A stretch of DNA of 6,500 nt from Gammaproteobacteria bacterium (GTDB lineage: Bacteria; Pseudomonadota; Gammaproteobacteria; Thiohalomonadales; Thiohalomonadaceae): contig JADFYS010000112.1 of assembly GCA_015232955.1 (NCBI GenBank), positions 1 through 6,500 on the forward strand, in the 5' to 3' direction. How positions within the stretch are numbered: the first letter of the stretch is position 1; each line of letters opens with the position of its first letter. The notes beneath the pieces were generated by a model that saw only the letters and a program-made list of their open reading frames with translations, did not search any database and was not told where the DNA came from. Shown here piece after piece: positions 1 through 5,993 of the stretch. A program made the position numbers and the translations under genes.

Positions 1-2
1 TT

Positions 3-1094
3 ACCCTCCCTCTGGGTCTGACCCAAGGGAAGGAGTATGCCGAGCTGGAGTGGCCGATCGACCTGATGATTGCAGTGGTCTGGATCTCTTACACCCTCAA
101 CTTTGTCATGACTGTTGCCAACCGTAAGACCAGCCACATCTATGTCTCCAACTGGTTTTTCATGGGGATGATGGTGATGATCACCTATCTTCATGTGGTC
201 AACAGCCTCGCCATCCCGGTCACCCTCTTCTCCTCCTACTCCCTCTTCTCCGGAGTCCAGGACGCCATGATTCAGTGGTGGTATGGTCATAATGCGGTGG
301 GCTTCTACCTCACAGGTGGCTTCCTCGGTATTATGTACTACTTCGTTCCGAAGCAGGCGGGTCGTCCGGTCTTCTCCTATCGTCTGTCGGTGCTCCACTT
401 CTGGGCGCTGATGTTCGGCTATGTCTGGCTGGGTGCGCACCACCTGCAGTACACCGCTCTGCCTGACTGGACCGGCTCTCTTGGTGCTGCCGTCTCCCTA
501 GCGATGATCATCCCTTCCTGGGGTGGTGCCGTCAACGGGATGATGACCCTCTCTGGTGCCTGGGACAAACTGCGTACTGACTATGTCCTGCGCTTTATGG
601 TGATGTCTCTCGCCTTCTACGCGATGTCTACCTTTGAAGGTCCTGTGATGTCGGCGAAGACGGTCAACGCCCTCTCTCACTACACCGACTGGACGGTAGG
701 TCATGTCCACTCCGGCGCCCTGGGCTGGGTAGCTATGGTGGGTGCCGGTGCCCTCTACCATCTGATCATGAAGCTCTGGAACACCGAGATGTACAGCGCC
801 AAGCTGGTAAATCTTCACTTCTGGATGGCGACTATCGGTACTGTGGTCTATATCACCGCAATGTGGGTCTCCGGGATCATGCAGGGTCTGATGTGGCGTG
901 ATTACGACGAGTTCGGCACCCTCACCTACACCTTCGCTGAGTCTGTTGCGGCGATGCACCCCTACTACGCGATGCGTGCTGTCGGTGGAATGATCTACTT
1001 CGGTGGTGCGGTCGTAATGCTCTTTAATGTCGTGATGACCATCACCCAACCGGCCAGTGAGCGCAGCCCGTCTGCCTCGCCTGCAACCGCGTAA
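3..1094 (+). CDS. ccoN: cbb3-type cytochrome c oxidase subunit I, CcoN (5' end outside window)
   Basis: Catalytic, multi-span inner-membrane subunit of the cbb3 haem-copper oxidase, which reduces O2 to water and pumps protons. The frame is open from base 3, so 363 residues are visible; family members are roughly 470-480 residues, so about 110 N-terminal residues, including one low-spin haem b histidine, lie before the window. The visible start (TLPLGLTQGKEYAELEWPID) is a CcoN hallmark. Ligand motifs are present: YGHN (His codon 288-290, CuB), the GY tyrosine (codon 420-422) expected to form the His-Tyr cross-link, GAHH (438-443, CuB) and GHVHSG (702-710, haem b3 and haem b histidines). The last 14 or so residues are Ser/Pro/Ala-rich and look like a free tail. 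ccoO follows after 21 nt, so the genes are co-transcribed. No frameshift or missing ligand is seen in the visible part. Identification is very secure. Confidence 0.97.
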   Translation, partial: TLPLGLTQGKEYAELEWPIDLMIAVVWISYTLNFVMTVANRKTSHIYVSNWFFMGMMVMITYLHVVNSLAIPVTLFSSYSLFSGVQDAMIQWWYGHNAVGFYLTGGFLGIMYYFVPKQAGRPVFSYRLSVLHFWALMFGYVWLGAHHLQYTALPDWTGSLGAAVSLAMIIPSWGGAVNGMMTLSGAWDKLRTDYVLRFMVMSLAFYAMSTFEGPVMSAKTVNALSHYTDWTVGHVHSGALGWVAMVGAGALYHLIMKLWNTEMYSAKLVNLHFWMATIGTVVYITAMWVSGIMQGLMWRDYDEFGTLTYTFAESVAAMHPYYAMRAVGGMIYFGGAVVMLFNVVMTITQPASERSPSASPATA

Positions 1095-1115
1095 ACCTAA
1101 GGAGTCGTTAAGACC

Positions 1116-1829
1116 ATGTCTGATAAAATTCACTCAACCAAATTTCAGGATACCATTGAACGCAATGTCTTCCTGATGTTCTTCATGCTCTTAATCCTTC
1201 TCTCGGTAGGTGGACTGGTGGAGATCGTTCCACTCTTCTACCTCAAGGGGACGATGGAGCACAATCAGCACCCGGAGATCCTCTGGCAACGGGAGGAGGG
1301 GCAGAAACTCTCCGACTGGAAAGCGGGAGATGGGGTTCGTCCCTATACCGCGCTCGAGTTCACCGGAAGAAAGATCTATCTGCGTGAGGGGTGCTACACC
1401 TGTCACTCTCAGATGATTCGCCCCTTCCGTGACGAGAAAGAGCGGTATGGTCACTACTCGCTCGCCTCCGAGTCGATGTATGACCACCCCTTCCAGTGGG
1501 GTTCCAAGCGTACCGGCCCGGATCTCGCTCGGGTGGGTGAAAAGTACTCCGATGCGTGGCACAAACAACATCTGATCGCTCCGCGTTCGGTGGTTCCAGA
1601 GTCGGTTATGCCCAACTACCCTTGGCTCAACAAAAATATGGCAGATCCTTCTATTGCCAGCGGTGGGATGGCAGCAATGCAGATGATCGGTGTTCCCTAT
1701 ACCGACGCCGATATCGCTGCAGCAGAGAGTGAAGTGGCCGGCAAGACCGAAATGGAGGCACTAATCGCCTACCTTCAGGTTCTGGGTACCATGGTCAACT
1801 TTGACGAAAATATCAGCTATCGTGAGTAG
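1116..1829 (+). CDS. ccoO: cbb3-type cytochrome c oxidase subunit II, CcoO (mono-haem c)
   Basis: Membrane-anchored c-type cytochrome that passes electrons to CcoN. The 237 residues have an N-terminal membrane anchor at about residues 18-42 and a periplasmic haem c domain. The haem is bound at CYTCH (residues 93-97) within the family signature REGCYTCHSQMIRPF. The axial Met is probably M165 in VVPESVMPNYPW. The conserved blocks YGHYSLASES, GSKRTGPDLARVG and ALIAYLQVLGT are all present. The start at 1116 has a TAAGGAG ribosome site at 1098-1104, 11 nt upstream. Between the anchor and the GVRPYTALE block there are about 20 more residues than in the Pseudomonas protein as I remember it (roughly residues 47-71, hydrophilic and charged). 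The gene lies 21 nt after ccoN and ends 4 nt before the preferred ccoQ start. Confidence 0.97.
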   Translation: MSDKIHSTKFQDTIERNVFLMFFMLLILLSVGGLVEIVPLFYLKGTMEHNQHPEILWQREEGQKLSDWKAGDGVRPYTALEFTGRKIYLREGCYTCHSQMIRPFRDEKERYGHYSLASESMYDHPFQWGSKRTGPDLARVGEKYSDAWHKQHLIAPRSVVPESVMPNYPWLNKNMADPSIASGGMAAMQMIGVPYTDADIAAAESEVAGKTEMEALIAYLQVLGTMVNFDENISYRE

Positions 1830-1833
1830 TCTT

Positions 1834-2043
1834 ATGGACTATTTTGATACCGACTGGGCAGCGATGACCCTCCACGACTGGATCGGTATGATCCTGACTG
1901 TGGGCGTCTTTGTCCTGATGGTAGTTGCGTATGTTCTGATACTGCACCCCAAAAACAAAAAGAGTCTGGAATCTCAACGCTATCTGGTCGATGGACCCGA
2001 TGGCGAAGAGGCCAGCAAATTGGAGAAAAGAGATAATGAGTGA
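1834..2043 (+). CDS. ccoQ: CcoQ-like small membrane subunit of cbb3 oxidase
   Basis: Predicted 69-residue protein with one membrane span (about residues 17-37, rich in V, L, I, M) followed by a charged tail of about 30 residues. The LHPKNK stretch just after the span resembles the basic end of CcoQ/FixQ proteins. In the family CcoQ helps stabilise or assemble the oxidase. The assignment rests on the position between ccoO and ccoP, the size and the single span; sequence conservation in this family is low. ATG 1834 is chosen because it lies 4 nt after the ccoO stop, but only a weak GTGAG-like site (1822-1826) precedes it. Alternatives in the same frame are TTG 1801 and GTG 1822 (both overlapping ccoO) and ATG 1864. 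The 3' end overlaps the ccoP start by 8 nt, which suggests translational coupling. Confidence 0.82.
   Translation: MDYFDTDWAAMTLHDWIGMILTVGVFVLMVVAYVLILHPKNKKSLESQRYLVDGPDGEEASKLEKRDNE
2022..2025 (+). promoter_or_regulatory. Ribosome binding site that fixes the ccoP start
   Basis: GGAG inside the 3' end of ccoQ, 10 nt before ATG 2036. It supports 2036 over the in-frame upstream ATG at 1991, which would add 15 residues unlike a CcoP N-terminus. Confidence 0.75.
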
Positions 2044-2881
2044 TAACAACCCATTTCCCAATGAGTCAAACACTGGCCATATCTGGGATGACAATCTGCG
2101 TGAGCTTACCAATGATCCACCTTCGTGGTGGCGCATCGGCTTCCACCTCAGCTGGATCCTGGTGGTCGTCTACACCCTCTGGTATCCGTCATGGCCTCTG
2201 CTGGAGACCCACTTCAAGGGACTTACCGGCTGGACCTCTATCGGCGAGTATGAGGCAGACCTGAAAGCGATCGAGCAGGTTCGCGCCAAGTACGAGGATA
2301 AGCTGCCCGGAATGTCTGCGGCAGCAATCCTGGCTGATGACGAGCTGAGTAACTATGTCCTCCGTTCAGCCAAGGTGCTGTTTGGTGACAACTGCGCAGC
2401 GTGTCACGGTACCGGTGGTGCGGGTAACCCCGATTACCCCGTTCTCGCGGATGATGACTGGCTCTATGGTGGTGATATCAACACCATCGTCCAGACCATC
2501 ACCAACGGCCGCAAAGGGGTGATGACCGCCCATGGTAAGAGCCTCTCCAGCGCCGAAATCGATAAGCTGGCAGAGGCGATCCATAACGGTAAGCCGACCC
2601 AAGAGCCGCTGTATATGGCCAAGGCGTGTTTTGCCTGTCACGGCGCAGACGGGAAGGGGATGGCGCCTCTCGGCTCTGCAAATCTCACCGATGCCATCTG
2701 GCGCTTTGAGGAAGAGGATCAGTTGGCCAGCATCAAATACACCATCGCCCACGGTGTGAATGATGCGTCTGACCCCAACACTCGGAATGCAGAGATGCCC
2801 AAGTTTGGTGGCACCAAACTGAGTGAGACCGACATCAAGAAGCTGGCGGTCTATGTCTACAAACTTGGCGGTGGCCAGTAA
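2036..2881 (+). CDS. ccoP: cbb3-type cytochrome c oxidase subunit III, CcoP (di-haem c)
   Basis: Membrane-anchored di-haem cytochrome c, the electron entry subunit of the cbb3 oxidase. The protein has 281 residues. The N-terminus (NPFPNESNTGHIWDDNLREL) is the typical CcoP start: the 'GH.WDDNL.EL.N..P.WW' block, then one membrane span at about residues 34-50. Two periplasmic cytochrome c domains follow, with haem sites CAACH (120-124) and CFACH (198-202). Likely axial Met ligands are M163 (GVMTAHG) and M254 (AEMPKFGG). The first domain has MTAHG rather than the MPAWG or MPPWG form that I recall as more common. The gene overlaps ccoQ by 8 nt and is followed by a 70-nt gap containing a stem-loop. 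The lengths and motifs are complete and I see no defect. Confidence 0.97.
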   Translation: MSDNNPFPNESNTGHIWDDNLRELTNDPPSWWRIGFHLSWILVVVYTLWYPSWPLLETHFKGLTGWTSIGEYEADLKAIEQVRAKYEDKLPGMSAAAILADDELSNYVLRSAKVLFGDNCAACHGTGGAGNPDYPVLADDDWLYGGDINTIVQTITNGRKGVMTAHGKSLSSAEIDKLAEAIHNGKPTQEPLYMAKACFACHGADGKGMAPLGSANLTDAIWRFEEEDQLASIKYTIAHGVNDASDPNTRNAEMPKFGGTKLSETDIKKLAVYVYKLGGGQ

Positions 2882-2893
2882 CCAAGACTGAAC

Positions 2894-2924
2894 CCCTCCT
2901 GCCCGATAGTTCTGGGCAGGGGGG
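2894..2924 (+). other. GC-rich stem-loop between ccoP and the small membrane gene
   Basis: An 11-bp stem (2894-2904 paired with 2914-2924, with one T-G wobble) and a 9-nt loop. It lies 12 nt after the ccoP stop. No run of T follows on either strand, so it is not a classical intrinsic terminator. It could protect the 3' end of the cco mRNA, mark a processing site or lower read-through into the next gene. The structure is seen; its role is inferred. Confidence 0.6.
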
Positions 2925-2939
2925 AAACTCTGACAAGAA

Positions 2940-2945
2940 AAGGAG
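2940..2945 (+). promoter_or_regulatory. Ribosome binding site of the 45-codon gene
   Basis: A strong AAGGAG placed 6 nt before ATG 2952. It is the main evidence that this very short frame is translated. Confidence 0.75.
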
Positions 2946-2951
2946 CCTACA

Positions 2952-3089
2952 ATGGACTTTGCAACACTTTTTGAAGATCCGGTTGCGTTGATGTCAACGC
3001 TATCAGTCGTTGGTGCGATTGTCGTTATCGTCTATCTGTCGATGAAAGTGGTCAAACTGATTAACACCACCAACTCGGACGATCAGTAA
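2952..3089 (+). CDS. Small single-span membrane protein, DUF3149-like
   Basis: Encodes 45 residues starting MDFATLFEDPVALMSTLSVV and ending in a polar NTTNSDDQ tail. A short N-terminal stretch with the L-F-x-D-P-V-x-L-M-S pattern is followed by one hydrophobic span (about residues 13-31) and a basic K-V-V-K edge, so the C-terminus is probably cytoplasmic. The pattern resembles the small DUF3149 family, which has no known function to my knowledge; this is from memory, without a search. Support for translation is the AAGGAG site, codon use like that of the neighbours and the terminator directly after it. Being the last gene of the cco unit it might be an extra oxidase subunit or assembly aid, comparable in size to CcoM or CcoS, although it does not look like either. 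Confidence 0.78.
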   Translation: MDFATLFEDPVALMSTLSVVGAIVVIVYLSMKVVKLINTTNSDDQ

Positions 3090-3117
3090 ACAGGAAGCCT
3101 CGCTACAGTAAGGCAAT

Positions 3118-3149
3118 AAAAAGGGCGGTTCGATGACCGCCCTTTTTTT
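3118..3149. terminator. Bidirectional intrinsic terminator between convergent operons
   Basis: A perfect 7-bp GC-rich stem (GGGCGGT 3123-3129 with ACCGCCC 3136-3142) and a 6-nt loop. It is flanked by AAAAA on the left (3118-3122) and TTTTTTT on the right (3143-3149), so it ends in a U-tract when read in either direction. It lies 28 nt after the stop of the 45-codon gene and 5 nt from the end of the minus-strand zinc-ribbon gene, and so can stop both units. Confidence 0.92.
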
Positions 3150-3154
3150 CGTCT

Positions 3155-3550
3155 TTAAGAACGAAGCCTTCGCTGCTGTTCGATAAAACCGGCCAACTGC
3201 TCTGCCAGTAACTGATCTTGGGCCTCTCTCGGCCCCCACCGAAGCAGCGACTCGGTAGAGCGCTTCGCTTCGGCCCAATCCTGGCGCAGCATCGCTGCGA
3301 TTGCCGCTTTGAGCTGCGCCTCCCCAGCCATTGCCGCCAACTTCTCGGTCAGCGGATGGTACTGCTGCCGCAGGGCGCTGCTCAACAGCTGAAGCGCCCC
3401 CTCATAGTGGCGAAGGCGGAGGAGAGTGATCCCGCTCTCCACCAGCCGTTGTGCCTGCTGCTCTAGCCTGAGCAGTGAAGAGAGATCGGCGCCACAACGG
3501 CTACACTCCGCCGCAGGGGCGCGGTTGCGACAGATCGGACAGCGATCCAT
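3155..3550 (-). CDS. Small zinc-ribbon protein with TPR-like helices, last gene of the Hsp70 operon
   Basis: A 131-residue protein that I cannot assign to a named family. Residues 4-19 hold two CxxC knuckles (C4-P-I-C7 and C16-S-R-C19), spaced as in a small zinc ribbon. The rest is predicted helical and rich in L, A, Q and R. Residues about 34-60 (GITLLRLRHYEGALQLLSSAL) and 82-105 (AAMLRQDWAEAKRSTESLL) look like two tetratricopeptide-type helix pairs. There is no signal peptide or membrane span, so it is probably cytoplasmic. The start codon lies 6 nt after the Hsp70 stop, and only a weak GAGAG site (3561-3565) precedes it, so translation may depend on coupling to the Hsp70 gene. Inference: it may be a co-chaperone or client adaptor of this Hsp70. 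Confidence 0.85.
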   Translation of the reverse strand: MDRCPICRNRAPAAECSRCGADLSSLLRLEQQAQRLVESGITLLRLRHYEGALQLLSSALRQQYHPLTEKLAAMAGEAQLKAAIAAMLRQDWAEAKRSTESLLRWGPREAQDQLLAEQLAGFIEQQRRLRS

Positions 3551-3556
3551 CCGCGG

Positions 3557-5317
3557 TTAACTCTCAAGGTAGTAGATGATGTCACCAAGCTCTTCGCTGT
3601 AACGCTCCACCGCTGCCATGTCGTTATCATCCAGCGCATCCTGGATCGCCTCTATCAGATCCCCGAGATCGGCACGATCGTCCTCATTGGCCTCTTTCAT
3701 CATCGCTTCACCGCGCAGCATCAGCTGCCGAGCCTTGGTGATGAGTGGATCTTCTTCCTCAACCTCTTCCACCTCAACTTCGGCTTGAGGTTGTGCCTCC
3801 CCTTCGGGAAAGAGGGCACTAATCCGCTCTTGAGCGTGGCGAAGATCTTCTGATCCACTTTTCGCCATCGCATTCTCAATGGTGATCCCCATCTCCAACC
3901 CGGTCTCTTTTTCGACCGCAATCACATGGAGGATACCGTTGAGGTCGAGATTGAGGGTGAGCACAATCGGGTTACCGGCAGGAACATCCTGCAGCCCATG
4001 GATCATAAATTCACCAATCAGGATATTGTCTGAAGCGTGCTTTGACTCCCCCTGATAGATGTCGACCTTCACCGAATCCTGTCCATCAAAGTTGGTATAA
4101 AAGACCTCGCTTTTGCGAAGGGGGAGTGGCGAATTTTTTCGAATCACCGGAACAAACATATCCACCGTGTAGTTGCCGTCGATTTCACCAATGGCACTGG
4201 TCCCGTAAGTGTACGGGGTGATATCCACCAGCACCGTTGCAATATTACTGTGGTTAATCAATCCCCCCTGAATCGCCGCCCCGGTGGCTACACAGAGATC
4301 GGGATTGACCTCACCGTGCGCCTCGACCCCGAACTCGCGGAAGAGTCTCTCTCGGATGATCGGAGATTTGGTACTCCCCCCTACCAGCAGCACCTTGTCC
4401 ACCTCGGATGCTGCCATGCCTGCATCCTTAAGGGCGATGTGGGTCGCCTCCAGGGTTTCGTTAATGTACCCCTCAATCATCTCATTAAACTGCTGGCGGG
4501 AGAACTCAAGCGTAAGGTGGATCGGCTTGCCCTCTTTTTCGGTGAGATACTCCTCCTCAATCTGGACAAAAGGGGCCTCAGAGAGGGCGATCTTCGCCCG
4601 CTCGGCAGCGCTACGAATCCTTGCCATCCCCTGAGAGGAGTTCACCAGGTCGACTCCATGCTGCTTCTGAAGCTCCTGTAGCAGAAAATCGACGATCTTA
4701 TTGTCAAAATCATCACCACCAAGGTGGTTATTACCGTGGCTGGAGAGGACCTCTACCACCTCCTGTTCGATATTGACCACAGAGACATCGAAAGTCCCCC
4801 CGCCAAGGTCGTAGACCAGCACCTTGCGCCGGCTGTCGGGCTGCGACTCATAGGTGAGGGCGGCAGCGGTCGGTTCGTTAATAATGCGCACCACCTCCAG
4901 CCCCGCCATCTCTCCCGCCTCTCGCGTCGCCTGACGCTGAGCATCAGAGAAGTATGCCGGCACAGTGATCACCGCCTTGGCGACCGCATGGCCCAGGTAC
5001 TCCTCGGCGATCTGTTTTAGCCGTTTGAGGATAATCGCCGAGATCTCCTGCGGTGAGTAGCTCTCGCTTCCGAGAGTGAGCAGGGTATCTTCGCCCATCA
5101 GCCGTTTTACCGAGCGCACAGTCCGCTCCGGATAGAGGACATATTGATTACGCGCTGCCTCCCCTACCAGGAGTTCACCCTGATCATCCAGACCGACGAC
5201 AGAGGGGAGTATTCGCCCCTCCTCCGAGGCGATAACGGTCACCTGTCCATTCTCCACCACCGCCACTTCGGAGTTGGTTGTACCGAGATCGATACCGATA
5301 ATTACCTCTGTTGTCAT
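3557..5317 (-). CDS. Divergent Hsp70 (DnaK-like) chaperone
   Basis: ATP-driven cytoplasmic chaperone of 586 residues (E. coli DnaK has 638). The nucleotide-binding domain shows GIDLGTTNS (8-16), SVKRLMG (K71, the catalytic Lys position), INEPTAAALTY (146-156), VYDLGGGTFDVS (168-179) and LVGGSTKSP (311-319). A linker variant VLVDITP (362-368) precedes the beta substrate-binding domain (QGES at 422-425, then NGILHVIAVEKETG at 460-473). Odd points: where DnaK has the Thr199 motif GDTHLGG this protein has GNNHLGG (N197). The start of the lid is replaced by an acidic, Pro/Gln-containing stretch (about 504-524), after which a helical bundle ends at YYLES with no disordered tail or EEVD. ATG 5317 is chosen because GIDLGTT then falls at residue 8 as in DnaK; the in-frame ATG at 5383 would overlap the GrpE-like gene by 35 nt. 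An AGAGGG site lies 10 nt upstream. I give no symbol because this is unlikely to be the housekeeping dnaK. Confidence 0.95.
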   Translation of the reverse strand: MTTEVIIGIDLGTTNSEVAVVENGQVTVIASEEGRILPSVVGLDDQGELLVGEAARNQYVLYPERTVRSVKRLMGEDTLLTLGSESYSPQEISAIILKRLKQIAEEYLGHAVAKAVITVPAYFSDAQRQATREAGEMAGLEVVRIINEPTAAALTYESQPDSRRKVLVYDLGGGTFDVSVVNIEQEVVEVLSSHGNNHLGGDDFDNKIVDFLLQELQKQHGVDLVNSSQGMARIRSAAERAKIALSEAPFVQIEEEYLTEKEGKPIHLTLEFSRQQFNEMIEGYINETLEATHIALKDAGMAASEVDKVLLVGGSTKSPIIRERLFREFGVEAHGEVNPDLCVATGAAIQGGLINHSNIATVLVDITPYTYGTSAIGEIDGNYTVDMFVPVIRKNSPLPLRKSEVFYTNFDGQDSVKVDIYQGESKHASDNILIGEFMIHGLQDVPAGNPIVLTLNLDLNGILHVIAVEKETGLEMGITIENAMAKSGSEDLRHAQERISALFPEGEAQPQAEVEVEEVEEEDPLITKARQLMLRGEAMMKEANEDDRADLGDLIEAIQDALDDNDMAAVERYSEELGDIIYYLES

Positions 5318-5327
5318 TTCCACTAAA

Positions 5328-5333
5328 CCCTCT
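5328..5333 (-). promoter_or_regulatory. Ribosome binding site that fixes the Hsp70 start
   Basis: AGAGGG on the minus strand in the 31-nt gap between the GrpE-like gene and Hsp70, 10 nt before ATG 5317. It supports the 586-residue form rather than a 608-residue form starting at 5383. Confidence 0.65.
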
Positions 5334-5348
5334 GTTGACTGCTGTTGA

Positions 5349-5993
5349 TTACCCTTCGGCGGTAGACACTTTATTGACCGCAACCTCTGCTGTCCTTAAC
5401 AGTTTTTGACGCCAAATAAACCCTTTTTTGTACTCTGCTGTCACCACACCGTCGTCCACACCCTGCTTCTCTACCACCTCCACCACCTTCATCAGGCGGG
5501 GGTTGACCTTTTCACCCAGTGCGGGAATGGCACTCACCTCCTGTCGCTCAAGCAGCTGCTCGATACGGCGCAGGGTGATCCCCTGACCCTCAGCCATCGC
5601 CCCGATAAAGGAGAGCGCCTTTTTTCCACCAAAAAGACCCGGCTTAAAGCCGTTCAGGCTCTCTAACCCCACCGCCATCCGGTCATAGATCTCGAGTAGA
5701 TTGAGCAGGAGCTCTTTCAGCTCTCCCTGTAACTGCTCTTCGATTAGGGATCTGTTCTCTCGTTGCGACTGCTCAAGCGCTCTCTGATTCTCCCCCAACA
5801 GGGTGCTATAACTGTGAAACTCCTCGAGTGCTGTCTTAAACTGACGCGACTCGGTACGAACCTCTGTCCTCAGGGCGGCCATCTCGGTAAACAGGGTGTG
5901 GAGATCGATCTCCTTCGTCTCATCCTCTGACGCCTCTCCACTACTCTGGTCAAGGTAGGTGGCAAACGCCTGCAGTAACGACGCCTTATCCAT
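5349..5993 (-). CDS. GrpE-like nucleotide exchange factor
   Basis: A 214-residue cytoplasmic protein expected to release ADP from the Hsp70 encoded just downstream. The layout is that of GrpE: an N-terminal helical extension, a long amphipathic and coiled-coil-prone helix (about residues 36-112, with ELLLNLLEIYDRMAVGLESL in place of GrpE's 'LLPVIDNLERAL'), and a C-terminal beta domain (about 155-208) with NPRLMKVVEVVEKQGVDDGV and EYKKGFIWRQKLLRTAEVAV, matching the GrpE pattern 'H..V..V.....G.V......GY...G..LR.A.V.V'. The ATG at 5993 overlaps the stop of the J-like gene by 8 nt and has GAGGGAG (6003-6009) 9 nt before it. An in-frame ATG at 6104 would add 37 residues lying over the J-like gene and is rejected. 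Sequence similarity to typical GrpE is modest, in line with a specialised partner rather than the housekeeping grpE. Confidence 0.88.
   Translation of the reverse strand: MDKASLLQAFATYLDQSSGEASEDETKEIDLHTLFTEMAALRTEVRTESRQFKTALEEFHSYSTLLGENQRALEQSQRENRSLIEEQLQGELKELLLNLLEIYDRMAVGLESLNGFKPGLFGGKKALSFIGAMAEGQGITLRRIEQLLERQEVSAIPALGEKVNPRLMKVVEVVEKQGVDDGVVTAEYKKGFIWRQKLLRTAEVAVNKVSTAEG

Noticed and set aside
498..1133. A 211-codon open frame on the minus strand.
   Set aside because: It lies wholly opposite ccoN, whose protein is unmistakable; its translation is rich in His, Arg and Gly with no domain pattern, as expected of an antisense frame.
4250..4681. A 143-codon plus-strand frame inside the Hsp70 gene.
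   Set aside because: It lies antisense to conserved Hsp70 motifs and has no ribosome site or domain.
5220..5228. The stretch around the start of the Hsp70 gene as a possible internal promoter for Hsp70.
   Set aside because: I see no convincing pair of -10 and -35 boxes in or near the 31-nt gap, and the spacing fits one operon.
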